In this document: positions 1 through 4,925 of the stretch, in pieces
Layout: each line of letters starts with the position of its first letter
Numbering within the stretch: position 1 is the first letter of the stretch
Assembly: GCA_000995845.1 (NCBI GenBank)
Contig: LCEZ01000060.1
Location: 1-5,591, forward strand
DNA: 5,591 nt
Direction: 5' to 3'
DNA from: Parcubacteria group bacterium GW2011_GWD2_43_10
Lineage (GTDB): Bacteria > Patescibacteriota > Patescibacteriia > Veblenbacterales > UBA10138
Notes under the pieces: generated by a model
Told to the model about the DNA's origin: nothing
Databases searched by the model: none
The model's input: only the letters and a program-made list of their open reading frames with translations
Program-made: the position numbers and the translations under genes

Positions 1-33
1 GACAGTTAGAATAAGCCAAAAGTATTTTTTCAT
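1..33 (-). CDS. N-terminus of a probable exported or membrane protein, cut by the window edge
   Basis: Reading leftward from an ATG at 33-31 gives 11 codons, MKKYFWLILTV, which run off the window. Two lysines followed by an uninterrupted hydrophobic stretch is the start of a signal peptide or a signal anchor. The start is supported by a strong promoter-like element at 63-91 on the same strand, which would give a leader of roughly 20 nt. There is no Shine-Dalgarno in that leader. It lies downstream of the glycosyltransferase-like gene ending at 112 and in the same direction, but its own promoter suggests independent transcription. No function can be given from 11 residues, and the call would fail if the frame closes just outside the window. 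Confidence 0.5.
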   Translation of the reverse strand, partial: MKKYFWLILTV

Positions 34-62
34 AATTCAAATCAGTTAATGATAGCCATATC

Positions 63-91
63 ATTATACGAGCCACGTCAGCCTTTTTCAA
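63..91 (-). promoter_or_regulatory. sigma70-type promoter for the leftmost minus-strand gene
   Basis: On the minus strand, TTGAAA (91-86) is followed after exactly 17 bp by a perfect TATAAT (68-63). Transcription would begin near 56, about 23 nt before the ATG at 33. It sits 21-49 bp after the stop codon of the preceding gene, where no terminator hairpin is evident. Confidence 0.7.
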
Positions 92-111
92 GACCAGCCC
101 TAAATTACAAA

Positions 112-1452
112 TTAAACAATCATTGGCAAGTTAGCCAGTTCTACTTTTTTGCCAGTAATAATGCTTTCAATACGGTAGGCGCCGTGAGTTGGCGCTTCAA
201 TAAAGCCGTTCCAGGCCAGGCGCGCTAAACCACCTGAGTTTACCCAGTCAAATAACCATTCGTTGGTGTAACGCGGGTCATTTTGGGTGACGCCGCCGTT
301 CACGGTTTTAAGCCAAATCCGGTTGAATTCCTCTTGACTGCCGATTGGAGGCGCCATGATGATAGGTAACCCGAGGCCGGTATAAAAGGAAAGCTCTGAT
401 GGTTTAGTCCAAAGAATGTCGGTGGTGTGAAGTAGTTCACTAAATTTTTTAAAATATTCAGTCCGGCTGGCCGCGTGGCAAATATTAATAGTCTTGCCCA
501 AATGTCGGTTTAGTTTTAGATTGCGAATAGTTTCCTGATAATAGGGTACAGCCTCATCGTGAGTACCTGTAACCAAATTAAGTCTTATTTTGCCTTGTCT
601 GATTTTTTCTTGCAGACTGGTAATAATTTGTCGGCCAATAGTTTTTTGCGCCCCCGCCCCGCCCACGGCGAAAGTTAAAGTTAAAAGATGTTTATGATCA
701 AGCTTTTGCCAGCCCTTGCCTAAATAAGAGGCCAGATTGCGATCGTATTTTTTCCGGAATATATTCTTAGGATCAAGGTTTTGTAATCTTCTTGAAAGAT
801 CACGTTTTATAACTTGCCCGCCAGGCCCACCGATAAGCTCTTTAGGTAAAGGAAATCCGGTCAAGTAAATATTTTCTGGTTTAACCCCGTAAAGTTTTAA
901 TCGTTCTGCCACCCGGCCATTAGGGGCAAAATATTTTATCCGGCTGATAGCTGGATTTATGGGTGCCCAAGCTCGTGAGCAATCAGCGTCGCAAATTACA
1001 CAATAAATATCACCCGGGTAATCATATTCCTCGGCCGCAAACGCTGCCTGGAAATAAGTAGCAATAAAAGGCAAGGGTCGCCGGGCACAGTAATCTATTA
1101 AATGTTTGCCTAGGCCTTTGCGAATCAGATAATAGGTTTGCCTGACTTGCATGGTAGGATGGGAAAGGTCACGCCTAGGATAAAAAGGATCTATCTGTTG
1201 CAAACGATCCATCACCTCAAAAACCACTTCACCCACCAACGGAGTTTTTTTGAAACGGGAAACGGTTTCATAAAGCTCCCTGAGTTTTTTCCAATTATCG
1301 CGCTCGTGCTTAGGAATCCCCGGGTACTTGTTAGCTATTAACACTTGGCCGCCATAAGCCAGGTCATTCAAAGCATAAGCGGCGCGCTCATGCCCATAAC
1401 CCATGTCCACCGCCACTATCCAAGCTTTGGAATTTTTAGATTTTTTTGCCAT
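112..1452 (-). CDS. GT28/MurG-like (MGDG-synthase-like) glycosyltransferase-type protein
   Basis: The 446-residue protein has no signal peptide or membrane segment. Near the N-terminus, VDMGYGHERAA (about 15-25) resembles the glycine-rich GxGH loop that opens the first Rossmann domain of MGDG synthase and MurG-like GT-B enzymes. At 262-269, AVGGAGAQ resembles the loop opening the second domain. At 349-377, TKPSELSFYTGLGLPI followed by PPIGSQEEFN matches the nucleotide-sugar-binding region of GT28 enzymes (the SELxxxxxxGxPxI..P....QExN pattern). By family this suggests transfer of a sugar from a nucleotide-sugar donor to a lipid or envelope acceptor, but neither donor nor acceptor can be read here, and the long middle part (about 60-250) is divergent. 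The ATG lies 3 nt after the stop of the frameshifted small gene, with no Shine-Dalgarno, so translation may be coupled to it. The family match is by eye; a catalytically dead relative is possible. Confidence 0.6.
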   Translation of the reverse strand: MAKKSKNSKAWIVAVDMGYGHERAAYALNDLAYGGQVLIANKYPGIPKHERDNWKKLRELYETVSRFKKTPLVGEVVFEVMDRLQQIDPFYPRRDLSHPTMQVRQTYYLIRKGLGKHLIDYCARRPLPFIATYFQAAFAAEEYDYPGDIYCVICDADCSRAWAPINPAISRIKYFAPNGRVAERLKLYGVKPENIYLTGFPLPKELIGGPGGQVIKRDLSRRLQNLDPKNIFRKKYDRNLASYLGKGWQKLDHKHLLTLTFAVGGAGAQKTIGRQIITSLQEKIRQGKIRLNLVTGTHDEAVPYYQETIRNLKLNRHLGKTINICHAASRTEYFKKFSELLHTTDILWTKPSELSFYTGLGLPIIMAPPIGSQEEFNRIWLKTVNGGVTQNDPRYTNEWLFDWVNSGGLARLAWNGFIEAPTHGAYRIESIITGKKVELANLPMIV

Positions 1453-1455
1453 GCA

Positions 1456-1804
1456 TTAATTATTTAAGCAAGCTTTGGCTTTAAACAGATCCGTGACCGT
1501 TGGTACATCTCCGGCCTTAATAGCTGCCGCCCTCACTTGTCCAACTGCATTTACTAGGCAGTCCTCCAGCTCAGGCGTAATGGTAGTAGGCAGGGAATAA
1601 GAATTTTTGCGCTGGGCTCAAGTTGTATTGTGTAGTGCCGGTTGTGGCCGGCTCATTGGTAGCAGATGTTGGGGCAGTTGGAGTCGGTTTTAATAATTCT
1701 TTTAAGCCCAAAGGATCAGCCAGATAAAGATAGGTTATCAAGGCAATAGTCAGGGCTCCAATTATAGCCAGGAGGCCGACTATAATTTTCCATATCTTTT
1801 TCAC
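1456..1804 (-). pseudogene. small membrane-anchored protein with two-cysteine C-terminal domain, broken by a frameshift
   Basis: From a GTG start at 1804 the open frame encodes 77 residues: KK, a transmembrane segment (about 5-28), then a Thr/Pro/Ala-rich linker (about 40-60), ending at a TGA (1573-1571). The frame offset by one base then stays open through 1456 and encodes a sensible tail, ITPELEDCLVNAVGQ followed by a segment with IKAG, TVTDLFKAKAC and a TAA stop. I recall this kind of tail, with two cysteines after an 'SPxQK' segment, from small CPR exported proteins; NLSPAQK is present in the first frame. The two frames must join between 1574 and 1617. Removing one base, for instance from the AAAAA run (plus-strand ttttt near 1614), gives one 115-residue protein ending 3 nt before the next gene. 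Whether this is a true mutation or a sequencing or assembly error cannot be told here. The SPAQK-to-LPTT spacing also seems short for the family, so a small deletion is an alternative. Confidence 0.65.
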
Positions 1805-1810
1805 GCTTTA

Positions 1811-1840
1811 AGTATACTCCAAAATCTCACATAAAGTGAG
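1811..1840 (-). promoter_or_regulatory. candidate promoter and operator for the 1804-112 gene pair
   Basis: On the minus strand TATACT (1816-1811) lies only 6 nt before the GTG start at 1804, so the transcript would be leaderless or nearly so. No good -35 is visible at the right distance. That place is instead taken by a perfect short dyad, CTCAC-ATAAA-GTGAG (1826-1840), which could be an operator replacing a -35. It lies next to the divergent plus-strand promoter at 1843-1871 and could serve both. Confidence 0.4.
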
Positions 1841-1842
1841 TA

Positions 1843-1871
1843 TTGCTAAGGCTATCTGGTTAGTCTATATT
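1843..1871 (+). promoter_or_regulatory. promoter of the 23-codon gene
   Basis: TTGCTA (1843-1848) and TATATT (1866-1871) are separated by exactly 17 bp on the plus strand. The predicted start near 1878 gives a leader of about 43 nt ending in a strong Shine-Dalgarno, and a terminator follows at 2014-2052, so the predicted RNA would be about 170 nt. Confidence 0.55.
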
Positions 1872-1891
1872 AAGGACACAGCCAGACTAAC
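1859..1891. promoter_or_regulatory. inverted repeat spanning the micro-gene -10 and start point
   Basis: GTTAGTCT (1859-1866) and AGACTAAC (1884-1891) are exact 8-bp complements separated by 17 bp. The left arm ends on the first base of the -10 hexamer and the right arm lies just past the predicted start. This is where a repressor-binding dyad would sit. The right arm also takes part in a small CCAG-ACTAA-CTGG dyad (1882-1894). No regulator gene is seen nearby. Confidence 0.35.
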
Positions 1892-1920
1892 TGGTCGTAA
1901 AAGAAATACTGGAGGATAAG

Positions 1921-1992
1921 ATGAAAAATCGTTCTTCTCCTTTACACTCATTAAATATGAGTGCAGAAATTCGAGGAATGGATAAAATCTAA
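1921..1992 (+). CDS. 23-residue micro-ORF in its own transcription unit
   Basis: ATG at 1921 opens 23 codons (MKNRSSPLHS..., ending MDKI, TAA at 1990-1992). A full GGAGG at 1911-1915 sits 5 nt before the start, as good a ribosome site as any in the window. A well-spaced promoter lies upstream (1843-1871) and a GC-rich terminator begins 22 nt past the stop. The peptide is polar, with no membrane segment and no cysteine, and I do not recognise it. It runs against the surrounding minus-strand genes. It is unlikely to be an attenuator leader peptide, since the next plus-strand gene is about 2.4 kb away beyond the terminator. It could be a real small protein, or a small regulatory RNA in which the ORF is incidental. 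Confidence 0.5.
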   Translation: MKNRSSPLHSLNMSAEIRGMDKI

Positions 1993-2013
1993 GCTAAGAA
2001 TCAGCAAAAAGAT

Positions 2014-2052
2014 CCGCGGCGCGCCTTTAAAGAATGCCGCGGTTTTTATTTT
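2014..2052 (+). terminator. intrinsic terminator of the micro-gene
   Basis: CCGCGGC (2014-2020) pairs exactly with GCCGCGG (2036-2042) around a 15-nt loop and is followed by TTTTTATTTT (2043-2052). An A-run precedes it at 2006-2010. Stem strength and U-tract direction both favour the plus strand. Confidence 0.8.
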
Positions 2053-2073
2053 GGGTAGTAGGGGGTTACTTTA

Positions 2074-2109
2074 AATAAACCGCTCCGTCGTACGACGGAG
2101 CGGTTTATT
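2074..2109 (-). terminator. 36-bp perfect palindrome, probable terminator of the DUF5666-like gene
   Basis: The left half AATAAACCGCTCCGTCGT (2074-2091) is exactly complementary to the right half (2092-2109), so the dyad is perfect with no spacer. It starts 24 nt past the stop of the minus-strand gene ending at 2134, and read on that strand the stem ends in TTTATTTAAA. It could also act on plus-strand read-through from the micro-gene terminator just before it. Confidence 0.75.
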
Positions 2110-2133
2110 ACTATCTGGATTACAAGTTATGAA

Positions 2134-3084
2134 TTAGTACAGGCTCAAGTTGCGAATTACAGTGGCGGCTATGACTGGCAAGGGGCCCATATTAGGTAGG
2201 AGTGTGCCAAATATCTGCAAGCGGTTGCCAACCGCGAAGTCAGTCAGGTTGGCGAAATTCCACCAGTAGTTGAGCACGGCCGTGTCGGTTGCCACATTCA
2301 CTATATGGTCAGTACCATTCACTGTCACTACTAAGTTGGTGGGTTTGGTAGTGCCAGCTATGGCTTTCAGCACACCATTCCATACTTGAGGCTTGGGTGC
2401 TTTTACTGTTATCTCGGTGGCTTGTAAGGTGGCGGTAGCACTGTTGAACATGCCAGTCACACTGACTGGTTCACCGTTCAGGAGGTCGTTAAAATTTATT
2501 TCGTTGTTCCCGCGTTTGATTGTGGTGTTGTCTGAGGCTTGCACTGTTATGGGCGCGCGGACTGGGCGCAAGCCGGAGTCGACCAGTATGAAGCGCTTGG
2601 CAGCAGTATCAAGCTCAGTGATAGTGCCACGGAAGGTGGTTTTGTTGATTAGTACGGAGTTCCAGTTCCGTATCCAACTAGCGTTCACCGTGGGAGCAGT
2701 TTGGCTGGTGTCCAATGTACCCTTAACCGATAGTATATCACCCACGCTCACTGCGGGTTCAGCTGCGCTAGTTTGTGGTAGACGAACAAACTTGGTTTTG
2801 GTTGAAGTCTTAATAGACCAAGTGAACACCGTGGATCCCCAGGTGGCGGTGGCGGTGATGGTAGCCGGTAAGGCCGTGTTGCTGACTGCCGGACTGACTG
2901 CTGTCACTTTCACGCTGTCCAGTTGTACCTGGCCTTCGTTCCATATCCTCACCTGTTGGCGAGGTAAGGCTAGGGCACTGTTGCTAGTGTTCTTAACGTT
3001 GTTGGCAAAGGCTGGTATGGCCAGGGTGGCGGCCAGGGTCAGAATCGCCAAAACTGTGGGGAGTTTGAATATGTTGTGTTGCAT
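2134..3084 (-). CDS. exported three-module DUF5666-like beta protein
   Basis: The 316-residue protein starts with a signal peptide (hydrophobic 8-25, AFA-NN, cleavage predicted after residue 27). The mature part is Thr/Val/Ala-rich, has no cysteine, and reads as three related beta modules, about 50-141, 151-229 and 235-314. Each ends in a similar strand pattern: VGDILSVKGTLD...NASWIRNW, NGEPVSVTGMFN...QATEITVK, and VGNRLQIFGTLL...AATVIRNL. The middle module, with GTITELD...FILVDS and the late VSVTG, is the closest to the DUF5666 pattern of small OB-like beta domains. The protein presumably acts outside the cytoplasmic membrane, but ligand and role are unknown. No Shine-Dalgarno precedes the ATG; a weak TTGCTT-16-TATTTA lies at about 3097-3124. 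A palindromic terminator follows. It shares the strand with the M23 gene, but the 189-nt gap makes co-transcription uncertain. Confidence 0.7.
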   Translation of the reverse strand: MQHNIFKLPTVLAILTLAATLAIPAFANNVKNTSNSALALPRQQVRIWNEGQVQLDSVKVTAVSPAVSNTALPATITATATWGSTVFTWSIKTSTKTKFVRLPQTSAAEPAVSVGDILSVKGTLDTSQTAPTVNASWIRNWNSVLINKTTFRGTITELDTAAKRFILVDSGLRPVRAPITVQASDNTTIKRGNNEINFNDLLNGEPVSVTGMFNSATATLQATEITVKAPKPQVWNGVLKAIAGTTKPTNLVVTVNGTDHIVNVATDTAVLNYWWNFANLTDFAVGNRLQIFGTLLPNMGPLPVIAATVIRNLSLY

Positions 3085-3123
3085 AAACTTTAAGGTTAAA
3101 TAATTAAGTAGGGCGGGAAAGCA

Positions 3124-3303
3124 AATGTAGCTTGCATTCCTACCTATATAACGTCGGCCGGTATGAGTTGTTACACGCGATTGCTAAAATATGGTGGTTA
3201 TAGGGTCGCCTAGAATGTAGCTTGCATTCCTACCTATATAACGTCGGCCGGTACGAGTTGTTACACGCGATTGCTAAAATATGGTGGTTATAGGGTCGCC
3301 TAG
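3124..3303. repeat. 90-bp perfect-length tandem duplication (two copies)
   Basis: Copy 1 (3124-3213) and copy 2 (3214-3303) agree at 89 of 90 positions; the only difference is T3164 against C3254. The match stops sharply on both sides (3123/3213 and 3304/3214). Copy 2 contains the last ten codons including the stop of the M23 gene (3274-3303) plus 60 bp of its 3' flank; copy 1 repeats that coding tail and flank outside the gene. Both carry CGGCCG and TATATA but no strong terminator hairpin. This is a recent local duplication, or possibly an assembly artefact. Confidence 0.95.
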
Positions 3304-4236
3304 GTGGTAGTTCACGAAAAATGCATCAGATAGGTCATCCACCAGCGTGTTCCAATCCTCGCCATATATACTACGAGCTAGCTCAGGCGAGGTAACGTGG
3401 CGTAAGATTCCGCCCGCTGCCACGGCGTACACTTTAGGGTCGGTGGTCATCTTGACCATACGAACACCCGGGCGGTAAGTAACATTGCCACCGAGGGGTA
3501 TATTGGCAAGTTCCGCATCAGTGATTGTTATGACGCCAGAAAAATTAGTGTACCAGCTTAAGTATATTTTTTGATTGGGGAAAACATAGCGTTGGCCATC
3601 GGCCCCGCAATAATAAACTGCATCGGTGGAGGCTTTAACCAAAGTATTTGACTGGCAAGCTGGTGAGCTGATGCTTAGCAGCTGTTTATCATCATTAATA
3701 GTTGGCGCTGTTTGCTTGGTGATTTCAGGATCAAAAGCGCCGGGGTGCGAAGCATTGACTAAGCTCAAATAAGGATTAATAGGAGTGCCATCAGGTGTAT
3801 GAATTTCAAAGTGCAAATGCGAACCTACATTCTCCGCGTTACCGCTATCACCCACCCAGCCTAGAAGTTGGCCGGCAACCACCCGAGCATTATCCGTGAT
3901 AGTTGGAGCATAAGCATAAACTACGCCGCCTTGGCCGTCATCAGTCCCAGGGGTGTCATTGTTTACATGAATATAGCGGTATATTGCGTAGCCATAGTAT
4001 GGTTCATTTTGCGGCAGCATAGTAATGCGGCCGTCCACGGTTGCTATCAGTGGTCTCATTTTGGGAGCGAAGATATCAACACCCTCATGGACTCGTCCTC
4101 CGGAACGAGAATCGCCATAACTATCAGAAAAAGACACCTCGCCTTCTACCGGGAATACTATTGGTCGCACCTCTTCCGCCGTTACTGTAAGGGGTATAAG
4201 GCTTAAACTAAATATTACAAGAACGATTTTTGGCAT
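3274..4236 (-). CDS. exported M23 (LytM-like) peptidoglycan endopeptidase with a C-terminal CPR-type module
   Basis: The 320-residue protein has a signal peptide (about 1-20, VTA-EE). The peptidase domain spans about 25-158. Zinc ligands of the M23 pattern are H50 and D54 (HEGVD) and H142 of SHLHFEIH, with H140 as a catalytic histidine. The other catalytic histidine is best matched by H90 (YRYIHVNNDTPGTDDG), placed before an insert of about 20 residues. WVGDSGNAENVGSHLHFE is typical of the family, which cleaves peptide cross-links of the cell wall. After a linker, a module at about 200-318 (DAVYYCGADGQRYVFPN, ITDAELANIPLGGNVTYRPG, GGILRHVTSPELA, DDLSDAFFVNY) matches a domain I recall in many CPR exported proteins, role unknown; C194 and C210 could form a disulfide. 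The stop TAG and last codons lie in the 90-bp duplication. The promoter at 4246-4275 leaves almost no leader, and there is no Shine-Dalgarno. Confidence 0.9.
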   Translation of the reverse strand: MPKIVLVIFSLSLIPLTVTAEEVRPIVFPVEGEVSFSDSYGDSRSGGRVHEGVDIFAPKMRPLIATVDGRITMLPQNEPYYGYAIYRYIHVNNDTPGTDDGQGGVVYAYAPTITDNARVVAGQLLGWVGDSGNAENVGSHLHFEIHTPDGTPINPYLSLVNASHPGAFDPEITKQTAPTINDDKQLLSISSPACQSNTLVKASTDAVYYCGADGQRYVFPNQKIYLSWYTNFSGVITITDAELANIPLGGNVTYRPGVRMVKMTTDPKVYAVAAGGILRHVTSPELARSIYGEDWNTLVDDLSDAFFVNYHLGDPITTIF

Positions 4237-4245
4237 ATTATGCTT

Positions 4246-4275
4246 ATTATAACGTTTGTTAGGAAAAAATGTTAC
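4246..4275 (-). promoter_or_regulatory. promoter of the M23 peptidase gene
   Basis: On the minus strand a perfect TATAAT (4251-4246) lies 9 nt before the ATG at 4236. GTAACA (4275-4270) is 18 bp upstream as a plausible -35. The transcript would have a leader of only 2-3 nt, so initiation would be nearly leaderless. It is back to back with the plus-strand promoter at 4298. Confidence 0.6.
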
Positions 4276-4297
4276 ACTTAGGGATTAATACAATGAT

Positions 4298-4327
4298 TTG
4301 ACAAAGTAAAGACATGGGAAGTAAACT
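4298..4327 (+). promoter_or_regulatory. promoter of the 119-aa gene
   Basis: A perfect TTGACA (4298-4303) is followed after 18 bp by TAAACT (4322-4327). The predicted start near 4334 gives a leader of about 40 nt containing the ribosome site at 4361-4368. Confidence 0.5.
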
Positions 4328-4373
4328 CATAACAATAAAAAACAATATCAACATTTAAAAAAGGAAAGAAGCG

Positions 4374-4733
4374 ATGGAAAGAACTTTAAAAAACAAGACT
4401 ACTCCAGTTGAAGCCATTAGCAAAACGATTGAGTTTTTACAAGGGTTGCTTAATGAAAAGTTTTCTGACGGTACTAGCCTTAGCAAATTGCGTAAAAGCC
4501 AACAGAACGGGACCTTATATTTTTCCTTTGAAAGGAAGGTTGGCGGTTTATCAGCAACTTGGCTTAGTGGCTCGGTTCTGGTAACCGATTCTGAATTAAG
4601 TTTGAATTTAGGCTTTTTTAGTCCAATTGGCAGTGATACTACCGTCAGTTTTTCCAAGTTTAGATTGGAAATTGCCAATAAGTTTGAAGAATTCTTCGCC
4701 ACCGACAAAAAAGTGACAGAGGTATATAAATGA
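4374..4733 (+). CDS. unrecognised 119-aa soluble protein
   Basis: I do not recognise this protein. ATG at 4374 follows AAGGAAAG (4361-4368) by 5 nt, and the frame ends at TGA 4731-4733. It is probably cytoplasmic: no signal peptide, no membrane segment, no cysteine. By eye the layout is a first helix at about 12-30 (VEAISKTIEFLQGLLNEKF), a run of beta strands at about 47-92 (TLYFSFERK, SGSVLVTD, ELSLNLGFF) and a last helix at about 95-112 rich in Phe, Glu and Lys. A small alpha-beta sandwich would fit. Its own promoter and terminator (4790-4820) make it a single-gene unit. A frame on the opposite strand (4708-4355) overlaps it but has no ribosome site. The upstream signals and helix/strand pattern favour this one. 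Confidence 0.75.
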   Translation: MERTLKNKTTPVEAISKTIEFLQGLLNEKFSDGTSLSKLRKSQQNGTLYFSFERKVGGLSATWLSGSVLVTDSELSLNLGFFSPIGSDTTVSFSKFRLEIANKFEEFFATDKKVTEVYK

Positions 4734-4789
4734 TATGTACCATCCCTTTTCTGTAAGAAATAGGAAAAGGAAATAGAAGAAATAATTTT

Positions 4790-4820
4790 AGCTCAGTAAT
4801 AAAATTACTGAGCTTTTTAT
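4790..4820 (+). terminator. intrinsic terminator of the 119-aa gene
   Basis: AGCTCAGTAAT (4790-4800) and ATTACTGAGCT (4804-4814) form a perfect 11-bp stem with a 3-nt AAA loop, followed by TTTTATTAT and a further T-run at 4825-4830. It starts about 56 nt after the stop. Confidence 0.9.
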
Positions 4821-4873
4821 TATCTTTTTTACACTTTTAATGTTCATAATCTTGACTCGTAGCAATATAGGTG

Positions 4874-4903
4874 TTAAGGTGCGGCCATAAAAATAAATAC
4901 AAT
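4874..4903 (+). promoter_or_regulatory. candidate promoter of the HsmA-like gene
   Basis: TACAAT (4898-4903) is one base from the -10 consensus, with a poor -35, TTAAGG (4874-4879), 18 bp upstream; this gives a leader of about 16 nt holding the ribosome site. An alternative is TTGACT (4852-4857) with TAAGGT (4875-4880) at 17 bp, which has the better -35 and the worse -10. The sequence does not decide between them. Confidence 0.35.
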
Positions 4904-4925
4904 TCATTAACATATCGGAGGCAAT

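Noticed and set aside
1138..1341. Plus-strand 67-codon frame opposite the glycosyltransferase-like gene
   Set aside because: It lies wholly inside a well-supported minus-strand gene, with no start signals and no recognisable motif.
1571..1573. TGA read as glycine (code 25), removing the stop of the 77-residue frame
   Set aside because: Reading through gives an unconvincing short extension, while the neighbouring frame carries the sensible tail; TGA also serves as a clean stop at 4731-4733.
1574..1617. Programmed -1 frameshift on the AAAAA run in the small anchored gene
   Set aside because: A -1 slip there leads to the third frame, not the one carrying the conserved-looking tail; a +1 shift is needed and there is no typical +1 site. 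A simple indel is the simpler reading.
2393..3103. Long plus-strand open frame of 236 codons opposite the DUF5666-like gene
   Set aside because: It is a shadow: there is no ribosome site, the composition is an unstructured Val/Thr/Ala mixture mirroring the opposite coding strand, while the minus-strand frame has a clean signal peptide, modules and a terminator.
3124..3303. CRISPR or other spaced repeat array
   Set aside because: There are only two directly abutting 90-bp units with no spacers, and they include coding sequence of the adjacent gene. It is a tandem duplication.
3868..4206. Plus-strand 112-codon frame opposite the M23 gene
   Set aside because: It runs antisense to the catalytic core of the peptidase and has no ribosome site or family resemblance.
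3274..4236. M23 peptidase seeming to lack the catalytic histidine, because VVYAYAP stands where Y-x-H might be expected
   Set aside because: H90 in YRYIHVNNDTPGTDDG fits that role, with a family-type insert between it and the following strand, so the active site appears complete.
4355..4708. Minus-strand 117-codon frame opposite the 119-aa gene
   Set aside because: It lacks start signals, and the plus-strand frame has promoter, Shine-Dalgarno and terminator.
4745..4770. CCTTTTC...GAAAAGG hairpin just after the 119-aa gene
   Set aside because: A weak 7-bp AT-rich stem with a 12-nt loop and no T-run; the strong terminator at 4790-4820 explains termination.
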